Part shown: positions 7,452-14,517 of the stretch, in pieces
Layout: each line of letters starts with the position of its first letter
Position numbering within the stretch: the first letter of the stretch is position 1
Assembly: GCA_035687895.1 (NCBI GenBank)
Contig: DASRUE010000048.1
Span: 1-17,663 of the forward strand
DNA: 17,663 nucleotides
Source of the DNA: JAERML01 sp035687895
GTDB taxonomy: Bacteria; Bacteroidota; Ignavibacteria; UBA10030; UBA6906
Direction: 5' to 3'
Notes under the pieces: model-generated
Told to the model about the DNA's origin: nothing
Databases searched by the model: none
The model's input: the letters and a program-made list of their open reading frames with translations, nothing else
Made by a program: the position numbers and the translations under genes

Positions 7452-7712
7452 ATGGATCTCACGGGCGTGATCATTGGCGTGATTCTTATCGGACTTGCAC
7501 TCCTGCTACTGCTTGCCATTGCCAGTGGTCGGATGTCAGGTAAGGGAAGTAGTGCTGCATCAATTACCGCATTCCATGATATGCAGCCCAGGAACAAGCA
7601 GAACGCCGCTGAGGTCATTGTCGAACAGAAGGCAGGGAAGAAACTGGAAGAACAGAAGAGTGGTGAGGGAACGGACGAAGAGAAAACAACGGAGGAAAAA
7701 GAGAGATTATGA
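7452..7712 (+). CDS. Small single-pass membrane protein of unknown function, coupled to clpB
   Basis: This 86-residue protein is not one I recognise. Residues 4-25 form one strongly hydrophobic helix (VIIGVILIGLALLLLLAIA), with few residues before it. A polar, highly charged tail follows, basic in the middle (PRNKQN, KAGKK) and Glu/Lys-rich at the end (EEKTTEEKERL), probably disordered or helical. It has no signal cleavage site or lipobox, so it is probably an inner-membrane anchor with a cytoplasmic tail. Its TGA overlaps the clpB ATG as ATGA (7709-7712), which implies translational coupling and favours real coding. The dnaK terminator lies just upstream and I see no clear promoter or Shine-Dalgarno sequence. 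A role as a ClpB membrane partner is only a guess from position. Confidence 0.75.
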   Translation: MDLTGVIIGVILIGLALLLLLAIASGRMSGKGSSAASITAFHDMQPRNKQNAAEVIVEQKAGKKLEEQKSGEGTDEEKTTEEKERL

Positions 7713-10351
7713 ACTTCAACAAATTTACAATCAAATCACAAGAGGCGGTACAGAACGCCCAGGAAATCGCATCGAGCTATGGCAACCAATTCATCGAGTC
7801 CGAGCATCTTCTTGCGGCACTGATGCAGGATTCGAGCGGGACCGTCGTTCCCATTCTGCAGAGGGTTGGAGCCAATGCGAACTACATCAAGATTAAGCTG
7901 AGTGAAATGATGGAGAGACTTCCCAAAGTCAGTGGAGCGGGGCTGGGTAACCAGTCCATCTCCCAGACATTGGGTAGAATATTGGAGAACGCATACCAGC
8001 AAGCGGGCCACCTCAAGGATGAGTACATTAGTACTGAGCATCTTCTGCTTGCGATTGTGGAATCGAAGGAATCGAATGCAGGCAAGCTGTTGCGGGACCA
8101 GGGTGTAACTACCGACGACATCTACAAGGTCCTCAAGGAAATCCGTGGCTCGCAACGCGTGACAGACCAGCACCCCGAGGACAAGTACCAGGCGTTGCAG
8201 AAATTTGGGCGTGACTTGAACAACCTTGCCCAAAAAGGGAAGCTGGATCCGGTCATCGGTCGGGATGAGGAGATTCGTCGTGTGCTCCAGGTGTTGTCTC
8301 GTCGGACCAAAAACAATCCCGTGCTCATCGGCGAGCCCGGTGTTGGCAAGACCGCCATCGCAGAAGGCATTGCATACAGGATTGTTCAGGGCGATGTGCC
8401 TGAAACACTGAAGAGCAAGCGGATCGTTGCTTTGGACATGGGATCGCTTGTGGCAGGGACAAGTTTTCGTGGTCAGTTTGAGGAGCGCCTCAAGGCGCTG
8501 CTGAAAGAAGTGGAAGAGTCCAACGGTGAGATCATTCTTTTCATTGACGAGTTGCACACGCTCGTTGGCGCCGGCGCGGCACAAGGATCGGTGGATGCCG
8601 CCAACATGTTGAAACCGGCCCTCGCCAAAGGTGAACTCCGGGCCATCGGTGCTACCACAATCGATGAGTACAGGAAACACATTGAAAAGGACCCCGCACT
8701 GGAACGGCGCTTCCAGCCGGTCCTCGTCGATGAGGCCAGCGTGGAAGACACAATCTCGATTCTGCGCGGCCTGAAGGAACGGTACGAAGTGCATCACGGG
8801 GTTCGAATCACCGACGGCGCCATTGTTGCAGCGGCGCAGTTGAGTCACCGGTACATCTCTGACCGGTTCCTCCCGGACAAAGCCATTGACCTCGTCGACG
8901 AGGCGGCCTCTAAGCTGAGAATCGAAATAGACTCCATGCCGGAGGAACTTGATGCCGTGGAACGCAAGGTAAAGCAGCTCGAAATCGAACGGGAAGCGAT
9001 GCGACGAGAAAAGGACGAAGGGTCCAAGGAAAGACTCGTCGCCATCGAACAGGAGATCGCGGAACAGAACCAGATTCGAAGTGAACTCAAGGCTCACTGG
9101 CATGTGGAGAAGGATCTGATTCAATCCATCCGAAAAATGAAGGAAGAGATTGAACAGGCAAAGCTGGAAGCGGAGAAGAAGGAGCGGGAAGGAGACCTGG
9201 GCCGCGTTGCGGAACTCCGGTATGGCGTCATCCGCAATCTCGAGAAGCGAATCAATGAAGCATCGCTAAACCTTCAGGATGTCCAGCGGGACAGAAAGAT
9301 GCTGAAGGAGGAAGTCGACGCGGAGGACATTGCCGGGATTGTTGCGCGGTGGACGGGAATCCCAGTCTCTCGTATGTTGGAAAGTGACCGCATTCGATTG
9401 CTCCATCTGGAAGACCGACTGCGGGAACGTGTGATTGCGCAGGACGAGGCAGTGCGTGCAGTGAGCGATGCAATCCGGCGTTCACGCGCGGGTCTTCAGG
9501 ATGAGAAACGGCCCATTGGCTCGTTCATCTTCCTTGGCAGTACCGGCGTCGGGAAAACCGAGTTGGCGCGTGCCCTTGCGGAGTTTCTCTTCAACAATGA
9601 GAATGCCATGGTACGTATCGACATGAGCGAATACATGGAAAAGTTCTCCGTCTCGCGACTGATCGGTGCGCCGCCGGGCTACCTTGGATACGATGAAGGA
9701 GGTCAGTTGACAGAGGCGGTACGCAGGAAGCCGTACTCTGTCGTGTTGCTCGATGAGATTGAGAAGGCGCATCCGGATGTGTTCAATGTTCTCCTGCAGG
9801 TGTTGGACGAAGGACGACTCACCGACAGCAAAGGTCGTACGGTAGACTTCAAGAACACAATCATCATCATGACGTCAAACCTCGGATCCCAACTGATCTG
9901 CGAGAGGATGACATCAGACTTTAAGGATAACGAGCCGTGGGATCGTGTTTTTGCCGATCTCCGGCAGGAGTTGCACCAGCTTCTTCGACAAACCGTCAGG
10001 CCTGAATTCCTTAACCGGATTGACGAAATCATCGTTTTCAAACCACTGAATGCAGACGACATCCGCCGGGTGGTCGGGCTCCAACTCAAGCGAGTGGAAG
10101 AGCTGCTTCAGAAAAAAGGGATCACCATTGAAGTAACCGACGAGGCAAAGGACTGGATTGCCAAACTCGGATACGACCCAACGTTTGGTGCCCGCCCTCT
10201 CAAACGGGTGATTCAAAAGCACATCATCAACGTCCTTTCGCAGAAGATCCTTCTTGGGGAATTCTCCGAGGGAGATGCAATATTTGTTGGGTTGGATAAG
10301 CAGGGTTTGATTGAGTTTGTGAAGAAACTCACGTCGGAACTCGTTCAGTAA
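7709..10351 (+). CDS. clpB: ATP-dependent disaggregase ClpB (Hsp100)
   Basis: ClpB is a hexameric AAA+ motor that pulls polypeptides out of aggregates together with DnaK. At 880 residues it is of typical full length. Domains in order are the N-terminal Clp repeat domain (about 1-145, with two ESEHLLAAL/STEHLLLAI repeats), then AAA-1 with Walker A GEPGVGKT (208-215) and Walker B FIDE (D280, E281). The coiled-coil M domain (about 405-530, rich in Glu, Lys and Arg) is the DnaK contact that separates ClpB from ClpA and ClpC. AAA-2 has Walker A GSTGVGKT (610-617) and Walker B LLDE (D682, E683). Pore-loop and sensor segments such as GAPPGYLGYDEGGQLTEAVR are intact. The start overlaps the upstream small gene by four bases. 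A GGAGG at 7691-7695 lies 13 bases away. The call is secure. Confidence 0.99.
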   Translation: MNFNKFTIKSQEAVQNAQEIASSYGNQFIESEHLLAALMQDSSGTVVPILQRVGANANYIKIKLSEMMERLPKVSGAGLGNQSISQTLGRILENAYQQAGHLKDEYISTEHLLLAIVESKESNAGKLLRDQGVTTDDIYKVLKEIRGSQRVTDQHPEDKYQALQKFGRDLNNLAQKGKLDPVIGRDEEIRRVLQVLSRRTKNNPVLIGEPGVGKTAIAEGIAYRIVQGDVPETLKSKRIVALDMGSLVAGTSFRGQFEERLKALLKEVEESNGEIILFIDELHTLVGAGAAQGSVDAANMLKPALAKGELRAIGATTIDEYRKHIEKDPALERRFQPVLVDEASVEDTISILRGLKERYEVHHGVRITDGAIVAAAQLSHRYISDRFLPDKAIDLVDEAASKLRIEIDSMPEELDAVERKVKQLEIEREAMRREKDEGSKERLVAIEQEIAEQNQIRSELKAHWHVEKDLIQSIRKMKEEIEQAKLEAEKKEREGDLGRVAELRYGVIRNLEKRINEASLNLQDVQRDRKMLKEEVDAEDIAGIVARWTGIPVSRMLESDRIRLLHLEDRLRERVIAQDEAVRAVSDAIRRSRAGLQDEKRPIGSFIFLGSTGVGKTELARALAEFLFNNENAMVRIDMSEYMEKFSVSRLIGAPPGYLGYDEGGQLTEAVRRKPYSVVLLDEIEKAHPDVFNVLLQVLDEGRLTDSKGRTVDFKNTIIIMTSNLGSQLICERMTSDFKDNEPWDRVFADLRQELHQLLRQTVRPEFLNRIDEIIVFKPLNADDIRRVVGLQLKRVEELLQKKGITIEVTDEAKDWIAKLGYDPTFGARPLKRVIQKHIINVLSQKILLGEFSEGDAIFVGLDKQGLIEFVKKLTSELVQ

Positions 10352-10390
10352 CCTGTGTCTGAGCTAAAACCATCATTCTCTGCAGTCGTG

Positions 10391-10436
10391 GGGCTGTGAT
10401 TCAGAAGGTACGCTGGGTCACAGTCCTCTTTTCTTC
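10391..10436 (+). terminator. Intrinsic terminator after clpB
   Basis: GGGCTGTGA (10391-10399) pairs with TCACAGTCC (10418-10426), giving 9 bp with one G-U pair and an 18-base loop. The T-rich CTCTTTTCTT follows. It is well placed 39 bases after the clpB stop. Confidence 0.7.
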
Positions 10437-10437
10437 A

Positions 10438-10468
10438 TTGCTTTCAGAAGGTCTGTTTAGTACCTTTT
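10438..10468 (+). promoter_or_regulatory. Candidate promoter of the asparaginase gene
   Basis: TTGCTT (10438-10443), a 17-base spacer, then TACCTTTT (10461-10468). This fits a Bacteroidota-type -33 TTG and -7 TAnnTTTG pair except for the last base. It lies directly after the clpB terminator and would give a leader of about 40 bases that includes the Shine-Dalgarno sequence at 10499-10504. Confidence 0.45.
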
Positions 10469-10498
10469 CCCCGTAGCAACGCTCGCCGATTCACACTC

Positions 10499-10504
10499 AA
10501 AGGA
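10499..10504 (+). promoter_or_regulatory. Ribosome binding site of the asparaginase gene
   Basis: AAAGGA lies 7 bases before the ATG at 10512 and supports that start. Confidence 0.65.
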
Positions 10505-10511
10505 CTTTTGC

Positions 10512-11420
10512 ATGATCTCACTGGTTGTCCATGGAGGGGCATGGGATATTCCAGATGACCTGGTGGAGGCCCACCGAGAGGGTGTCCACCGCGCGTTGAA
10601 GGCAGGCTGGTCCATTTTACACAAGGGAGGGACCGCTGTCGATGCGGTGGAGAGCGCAATTATGATGATGGAGGACGAAGATACGTTTGATGCTGGGCGC
10701 GGATCCTTCATCAATGCCGCAGGAGAAATCGAACTCGATGCCAGCATCATGAACGGCAAGACATTTCAGGCTGGTGCGGTGGCTGCCGTTCAGAATGTCA
10801 AGAACCCGATCCGACTCGCCCGGAAGATCATGGAGGAGAGTGAGCACATTCTCCTCGTCGGGATGGGAGCAACACGGTTTGCCCGTGAACATGGGGTCCG
10901 AACGTGTGGCCAGGATGATTTGATTACGAACCGCGAGTTGGAACGGTGGAGGGAAGCGCAGGGGAGAAAGCAATATTCCACGAAGGAGGCTTTCAGACGA
11001 AAGAAAGTGCCGGTGGATACAGTAGGTGCGGTAGCGCTCGACCATCATGGCAATCTCGCTTCCGGTACTTCGACTGGAGGGACGCCGAACAAATATCCGG
11101 GTCGCGTTGGGGACTCTCCTCTGATCGGCTGCGGCACGTACGCAGACAATGCAGTCGGTGCCGTTTCCACAACAGGATGGGGTGAAGCGATGATCAAAGT
11201 GGTAATGGCAAAGACGGTGATCGATTTGATGGATCGAAACGGTGGGGATCCGGACAAGGCGGTACGCGATGGATTGAAGATCCTTGAGCGAAAAGCGGAT
11301 GGGTACGGCGGTCTGATTGCCATTAACAACGAAGGACAGATCGGGATATCCTACAATACCCCGCGCATGGCTCGAGCGCTTATGACTTCCGAACTCAAGG
11401 CCCCGCTGATCGCCATCTGA
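10512..11420 (+). CDS. Isoaspartyl peptidase/L-asparaginase (Ntn-hydrolase type)
   Basis: This 302-residue enzyme belongs to the plant-type asparaginase (IaaA) family. Members hydrolyse beta-aspartyl dipeptides from damaged proteins and, more slowly, L-asparagine. They are made as precursors that cut themselves before a threonine. Visible marks are the N-terminal VVHGGAW, the glycine-rich segment DAGRGSFINAAGEIELDASIM (60-80), and the cleavage site VDTVGAVALD with the nucleophile Thr170. Further on are ASGTSTGGTPNKYPGRVGDSPL and GCGTYADNAVGAVSTTGWGE, which line the substrate site. Processing would give an alpha part (1-169) and a beta part (170-302). No signal peptide is seen, so it is cytoplasmic. 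It has its own candidate promoter, Shine-Dalgarno sequence and terminator, so it is probably monocistronic. The family is sure; the preferred substrate is not. Confidence 0.94.
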   Translation: MISLVVHGGAWDIPDDLVEAHREGVHRALKAGWSILHKGGTAVDAVESAIMMMEDEDTFDAGRGSFINAAGEIELDASIMNGKTFQAGAVAAVQNVKNPIRLARKIMEESEHILLVGMGATRFAREHGVRTCGQDDLITNRELERWREAQGRKQYSTKEAFRRKKVPVDTVGAVALDHHGNLASGTSTGGTPNKYPGRVGDSPLIGCGTYADNAVGAVSTTGWGEAMIKVVMAKTVIDLMDRNGGDPDKAVRDGLKILERKADGYGGLIAINNEGQIGISYNTPRMARALMTSELKAPLIAI

Positions 11421-11443
11421 TACGATAACATCATGAACGCACT

Positions 11444-11483
11444 AGTCCGGCTCTCGGTTTTGAGTCGGACTTTCTTTATTTTT
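11444..11483 (+). terminator. Intrinsic terminator after the asparaginase gene
   Basis: AGTCCGGCTC (11444-11453) pairs with GAGTCGGACT (11462-11471) over 10 bp with one G-T wobble and an 8-base loop, followed by TTCTTTATTTTT. The T tract ends 4 bases before the next start codon at 11488, which is unusual. Confidence 0.85.
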
Positions 11484-11487
11484 GGGT

Positions 11488-12825
11488 ATGCAGAAGTCTT
11501 CGCTCATCGGACATACGATCGAACTTCTTGATGCGATTGGCTCAACGACCCAACCTGCGGATGGTGTAGTCAAGGAGTTCTTTCGGGCACGCCACTACCT
11601 TGGTTCCAAGGACCGACGCTTTATCACAGAAGCAATCTATGGGATGCTGCGGCACTTCCGATTGATTGACATTGTGGGGTCTGAAGTGTTGCGCCAATAC
11701 GCACACGCGCTACCGCTTCGGCGTCCTGCCATTGTGGACTACGCGGCCTATGCCGTCAGAATTCTCCGCGAAGACCCGGGGTCGGCACATGATGGCATTG
11801 CCGGCCTCTGGCGCGTGTATATGCCAGAGATCAATTGCATGGATGCGCTTACAACAATGGCAACCGTTGTCCCAGCACCACCAATGTCGGCAAACCCGGT
11901 TGCGCATCTCGGGATCATCCATTCCTTTCCTGATAGGATCGTGAAGGAGTGGGTTGATCGTTTCGGAGCAAGTGAGGCCGAAAAACTTTGTAAGGCGTTG
12001 AACGGTCCTGCACCAACGACCATTCGGGTTAACACGCTGAAGACAACAGTCGACGAATGCCAGAGACGTCTGGCGAACGAAGGGGTTACAACGACAAGAA
12101 CCACGCTCTCCCCGTTTGGCCTCAAACTGGAGAAGCGCATTAATGTCAACGCCCACCCGTCGTACAAGGAAGGACTCTTTGAAATGCAGGACGAGGGGAG
12201 CCAGCTTCTGTCCATGTTACTGAACGTCCGACCGGGTCAAACCGTTGTGGACGCTTGTGCTGGTGGAGGTGGGAAGACGGTGCACCTTGCCGCCCTCATG
12301 AACAACACGGGTGTGTTGATCGCAATGGACGCCGACGAAAAGCGGCTGTCCAACATCCGCCCCCGACTCCAACGTGCGGGTGTTACCTGCGCCCGGCTCT
12401 ATAGAAGTGGGTATGAGGAGAATGAGATTCGGTCACTCACCGCGCAGATGGACGCCGTCTTGGTTGATGCCCCTTGTACAGGTGTAGGTGTCTTTCGCCG
12501 TAATCCTGGCGCGAAGAGAACGTTCACGTCAGGGTTCGTGGAAAGTGTTGCGAAGACCCAGAGCAGTATCCTGGAGAGTTATTTCACTCTCGTTCGTGCG
12601 GGGGGAGTGCTTGTGTATTGCACCTGCACCTTGTTGAGACAGGAAAACGAGGATCAGATGGAACTCTTCCTCCGCGATCATCCGGAGTTCACGCTGGCCT
12701 CAGCACCGGAGATTCTCGTGAATCAGGGCGTCCAGGTTGAGACCGGCTCCCCCTACCTCACACTCCTTCCGCATACCACCACCACCGACGGATTTTTTGC
12801 CGCGGTGTTAGAACGAACCATGTGA
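11488..12825 (+). CDS. rsmB: RsmB/NOP (Sun/Nop2) family rRNA cytosine-C5 methyltransferase
   Basis: This enzyme transfers methyl from S-adenosylmethionine to C5 of a cytosine in rRNA; RsmB itself modifies 16S C967. At 445 residues it has an N-terminal NusB-like RNA-binding part (to about 150), containing SKDRRFITEAIYGMLRHFR, and a C-terminal Rossmann methyltransferase. Motif I is VDACAGGGGKTVHLA, where most RsmB proteins have APGGKT. Motif IV is DAPCTGVG with Cys330, and motif VI is YCTCTLL with Cys380; these are the release and nucleophile cysteines. The start is taken at ATG 11488. An in-frame TTG at 11482 lies in the terminator T tract. There is no Shine-Dalgarno sequence. The family is certain, but the exact target cytosine is inferred, so the symbol is tentative. 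Confidence 0.88.
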   Translation: MQKSSLIGHTIELLDAIGSTTQPADGVVKEFFRARHYLGSKDRRFITEAIYGMLRHFRLIDIVGSEVLRQYAHALPLRRPAIVDYAAYAVRILREDPGSAHDGIAGLWRVYMPEINCMDALTTMATVVPAPPMSANPVAHLGIIHSFPDRIVKEWVDRFGASEAEKLCKALNGPAPTTIRVNTLKTTVDECQRRLANEGVTTTRTTLSPFGLKLEKRINVNAHPSYKEGLFEMQDEGSQLLSMLLNVRPGQTVVDACAGGGGKTVHLAALMNNTGVLIAMDADEKRLSNIRPRLQRAGVTCARLYRSGYEENEIRSLTAQMDAVLVDAPCTGVGVFRRNPGAKRTFTSGFVESVAKTQSSILESYFTLVRAGGVLVYCTCTLLRQENEDQMELFLRDHPEFTLASAPEILVNQGVQVETGSPYLTLLPHTTTTDGFFAAVLERTM

Positions 12826-12839
12826 CCTTAAGATGTGCG

Positions 12840-12868
12840 TTGATTGTGAACGTCGATTTCTCTACCTT
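12840..12868 (+). promoter_or_regulatory. Candidate promoter of the TPR lipoprotein-DUF58 pair
   Basis: TTGATT (12840-12845), a 17-base spacer, then TACCTT (12863-12868). The spacing equals that of the candidate promoters at 10438 and 14457. It would start transcription about 20 bases before the lipoprotein ATG, leaving the GGAG at 12886-12889 in the leader. Confidence 0.4.
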
Positions 12869-12885
12869 GTGTGCAACATGCACAT

Positions 12886-12889
12886 GGAG
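12886..12889 (+). promoter_or_regulatory. Ribosome binding site fixing the 12898 start
   Basis: GGAG lies 8 bases before the ATG at 12898. This supports it over the in-frame ATG at 12871, which would put nine polar residues before the signal peptide. Confidence 0.6.
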
Positions 12890-12897
12890 ATTGGTAC

Positions 12898-13434
12898 ATG
12901 AAGCTTCTCTCAGCACTCACCCTGTTTCTCACTCTTCTTTGTATTGGATGCAGCAGGCCTCCGCCGGAAGAGACATTCATGAAAGCGGAGGATGCTCTGA
13001 AGTCAGGCAATGTTCCACTTGCGATTGAAAGCTACGCTCAGGTTGTGAGTGATCACCCCGGCAGCCCTCTGGCAGAGCAAGCGACGTTCCGGATTGCGGC
13101 GGCGCAGCACAATGAGATGCGTAACTACCAGGCAGCCATCGGTTCGTACCAGCGCTATGTCGAGATGTACCCTGATGGAGAGAAGGCTCCTACAGCACTC
13201 TTCCTGACCGGGTTCCTCTACAACAATGAGCTGCATAAACTGGATAGCGCCGCGATGGCATACCATCGGTTCCTGGAGAAATATCCGCAGCATGAGATGG
13301 CGGTCTCGGCGCAGTTCGAGCTGGACAACCTGGGCAAATCACCGGATGAGCTCCTCCCGAAACCCCAGGTCACTGAGCAGTCCCCTCCCAAATCTTCATC
13401 GAAGAAAACTGCCGGGAAGAGCGGCAAAAACTAG
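12898..13434 (+). CDS. TPR-repeat lipoprotein (BamD/YbgF-like)
   Basis: This 178-residue protein starts MKLLSALTLFLTLLCIGC, a lipoprotein signal with the acylated Cys at residue 18, so it should be an exported membrane-anchored protein. About three tetratricopeptide repeats follow, with helix pairs such as MKAEDALKSGNVPLAIESYA, then YQAAIGSYQRYVEMYPDGEKA and DSAAMAYHRFLEKYPQHEMA. These resemble the TPR units of BamD and of the YbgF/CpoB C-terminal domain. The C-terminus is a Pro, Ser and Lys-rich tail (KSSSKKTAGKSGKN), probably disordered and basic. Its stop TAG shares its last base with the GTG start of the DUF58 gene, so the two should be translated together. It is shorter than BamD (about 245), so a BamD function is not established. 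It probably acts as a scaffold for envelope protein contacts. Confidence 0.85.
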   Translation: MKLLSALTLFLTLLCIGCSRPPPEETFMKAEDALKSGNVPLAIESYAQVVSDHPGSPLAEQATFRIAAAQHNEMRNYQAAIGSYQRYVEMYPDGEKAPTALFLTGFLYNNELHKLDSAAMAYHRFLEKYPQHEMAVSAQFELDNLGKSPDELLPKPQVTEQSPPKSSSKKTAGKSGKN

Positions 13435-14333
13435 TGGAAGAGAGCTACCGGCAGTATCTTCAACCCCATGTTGTCTCCAAGCTGGCAAACATGGAACTGC
13501 GCGCCCGTCTTGTTGTGGAGGGATTTATCACCGGACTCCACAAGAGTCCGTACCATGGGTTCAGTGTCGAGTTTGCAGAGCACCGGCAGTATATGCCGGG
13601 GGACGAGATTAAACACATCGATTGGAAGATCTACGGGAAAACCGATCGGTATTACATTAAGCAATACGAAGAGGAGACGAACCTTAAATCGTACATCATC
13701 CTCGATGCAAGCCGTTCCATGTCGTACGCTTCGGAAGGGAACATCTCCAAACTGGACTATGCCCGGTATCTCGTGGCGTCATTGTCCTATATGATGATCA
13801 AACAGCAAGATGCAGTCGGGCTTGCCGTGTTTGACGAACAGATCACCAACTACCTTCCCCCCCACGCCACCTCGGGATACCTCCGCCAGATACTCGTCGC
13901 GCTGGAGCGACTGACACCCGGCAAGCAAACCGGGGCGGGGAGGTCTCTTCACCAGGTTGCCGATAGGATCAGGCGCCGTGGCCTTGTGGTGATTGTCAGC
14001 GACCTGCTGGACAATCCGGACGAGGTGATTGCTGCATTGAAGCACTTTCGTCACAAGAAGAACGAAGTCATCGTCATGCAGGTGCTGGATCCGTTGGAGC
14101 GGAGCTTCGCCTTCGGTGAGGAGGCGTTGTTTAAGGATCTGGAAACAACCGAGCAGATGATGACGCAGCCGTGGCAAATTCAGAATGCGTATCGCAGTGA
14201 AATGACAGCATTTCTCGATCGGTACAAGAAAGAGTGCCGTGAACATTACGTGGATTACGTCTTGATGGATACAAAGACACCGTTTGATACTGCGCTGTTT
14301 GAGTATTTGAACAAAAGGGAGAGGTTGGGGTAA
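13434..14333 (+). CDS. DUF58 protein with von Willebrand A-like fold
   Basis: This is a 299-residue DUF58-family protein. Its signature is YMPGDEIKHIDWKIYGKTD (53-71), followed by the metal-ion site DASRSMS (91-97, the DxSxS of vWA domains). A conserved helix and LVVIVSDLLDN strand complete the fold. DUF58 proteins commonly work with a MoxR AAA+ ATPase and BatA-like proteins in poorly understood envelope or stress functions. No moxR or bat gene is in this window. The start is GTG at 13434, directly overlapping the lipoprotein stop, with GGGAAGAG at 13414-13421 as a possible ribosome site. No signal peptide or membrane helix is visible, so it is probably cytoplasmic. The family is certain and the function unknown. 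Confidence 0.92.
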   Translation: MEESYRQYLQPHVVSKLANMELRARLVVEGFITGLHKSPYHGFSVEFAEHRQYMPGDEIKHIDWKIYGKTDRYYIKQYEEETNLKSYIILDASRSMSYASEGNISKLDYARYLVASLSYMMIKQQDAVGLAVFDEQITNYLPPHATSGYLRQILVALERLTPGKQTGAGRSLHQVADRIRRRGLVVIVSDLLDNPDEVIAALKHFRHKKNEVIVMQVLDPLERSFAFGEEALFKDLETTEQMMTQPWQIQNAYRSEMTAFLDRYKKECREHYVDYVLMDTKTPFDTALFEYLNKRERLG

Positions 14334-14409
14334 TCCGGCGCCGTGGTCAATGGAGAAACCTCTTCACGTTCTCTTTCTGTCCTCCGTAGTAGTCTTCAAT
14401 GCACGTGCG

Positions 14410-14444
14410 AACCCCATCGGCTTTCATCGATGGGTTTTGTGTTT
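14410..14444 (+). terminator. Intrinsic terminator after the DUF58 gene
   Basis: AACCCCATCG (14410-14419) pairs with CGATGGGTT (14428-14436), with one bulged C and an 8-base loop. TTTTGTGTTT follows. It lies 76 bases after the DUF58 stop. Confidence 0.75.
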
Positions 14445-14456
14445 CCGGGCTATCGT

Positions 14457-14485
14457 TTGAAATTCGGCTCCGTTTGTAGTATGTT
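14457..14485 (+). promoter_or_regulatory. Candidate promoter of uvrA
   Basis: TTGAAA (14457-14462), a 17-base spacer, then TATGTT (14480-14485). Transcription would begin near 14492, downstream of the GTG at 14488 and at the ATG at 14491. This favours ATG 14518 as the uvrA start. Confidence 0.45.
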
Positions 14486-14517
14486 ATGTGATGAAACGAT
14501 CGTCAACGCAGCAGAGT

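Noticed and set aside
7736..9124. 462-codon open frame on the minus strand
   Set aside because: It lies opposite the conserved clpB coding sequence and shows no family motif.
12871..12897. ATG at 12871 as the start of the TPR lipoprotein
   Set aside because: It adds a polar stretch ahead of a clean lipoprotein signal, overlaps the likely transcription start, and has no ribosome site, unlike ATG 12898.
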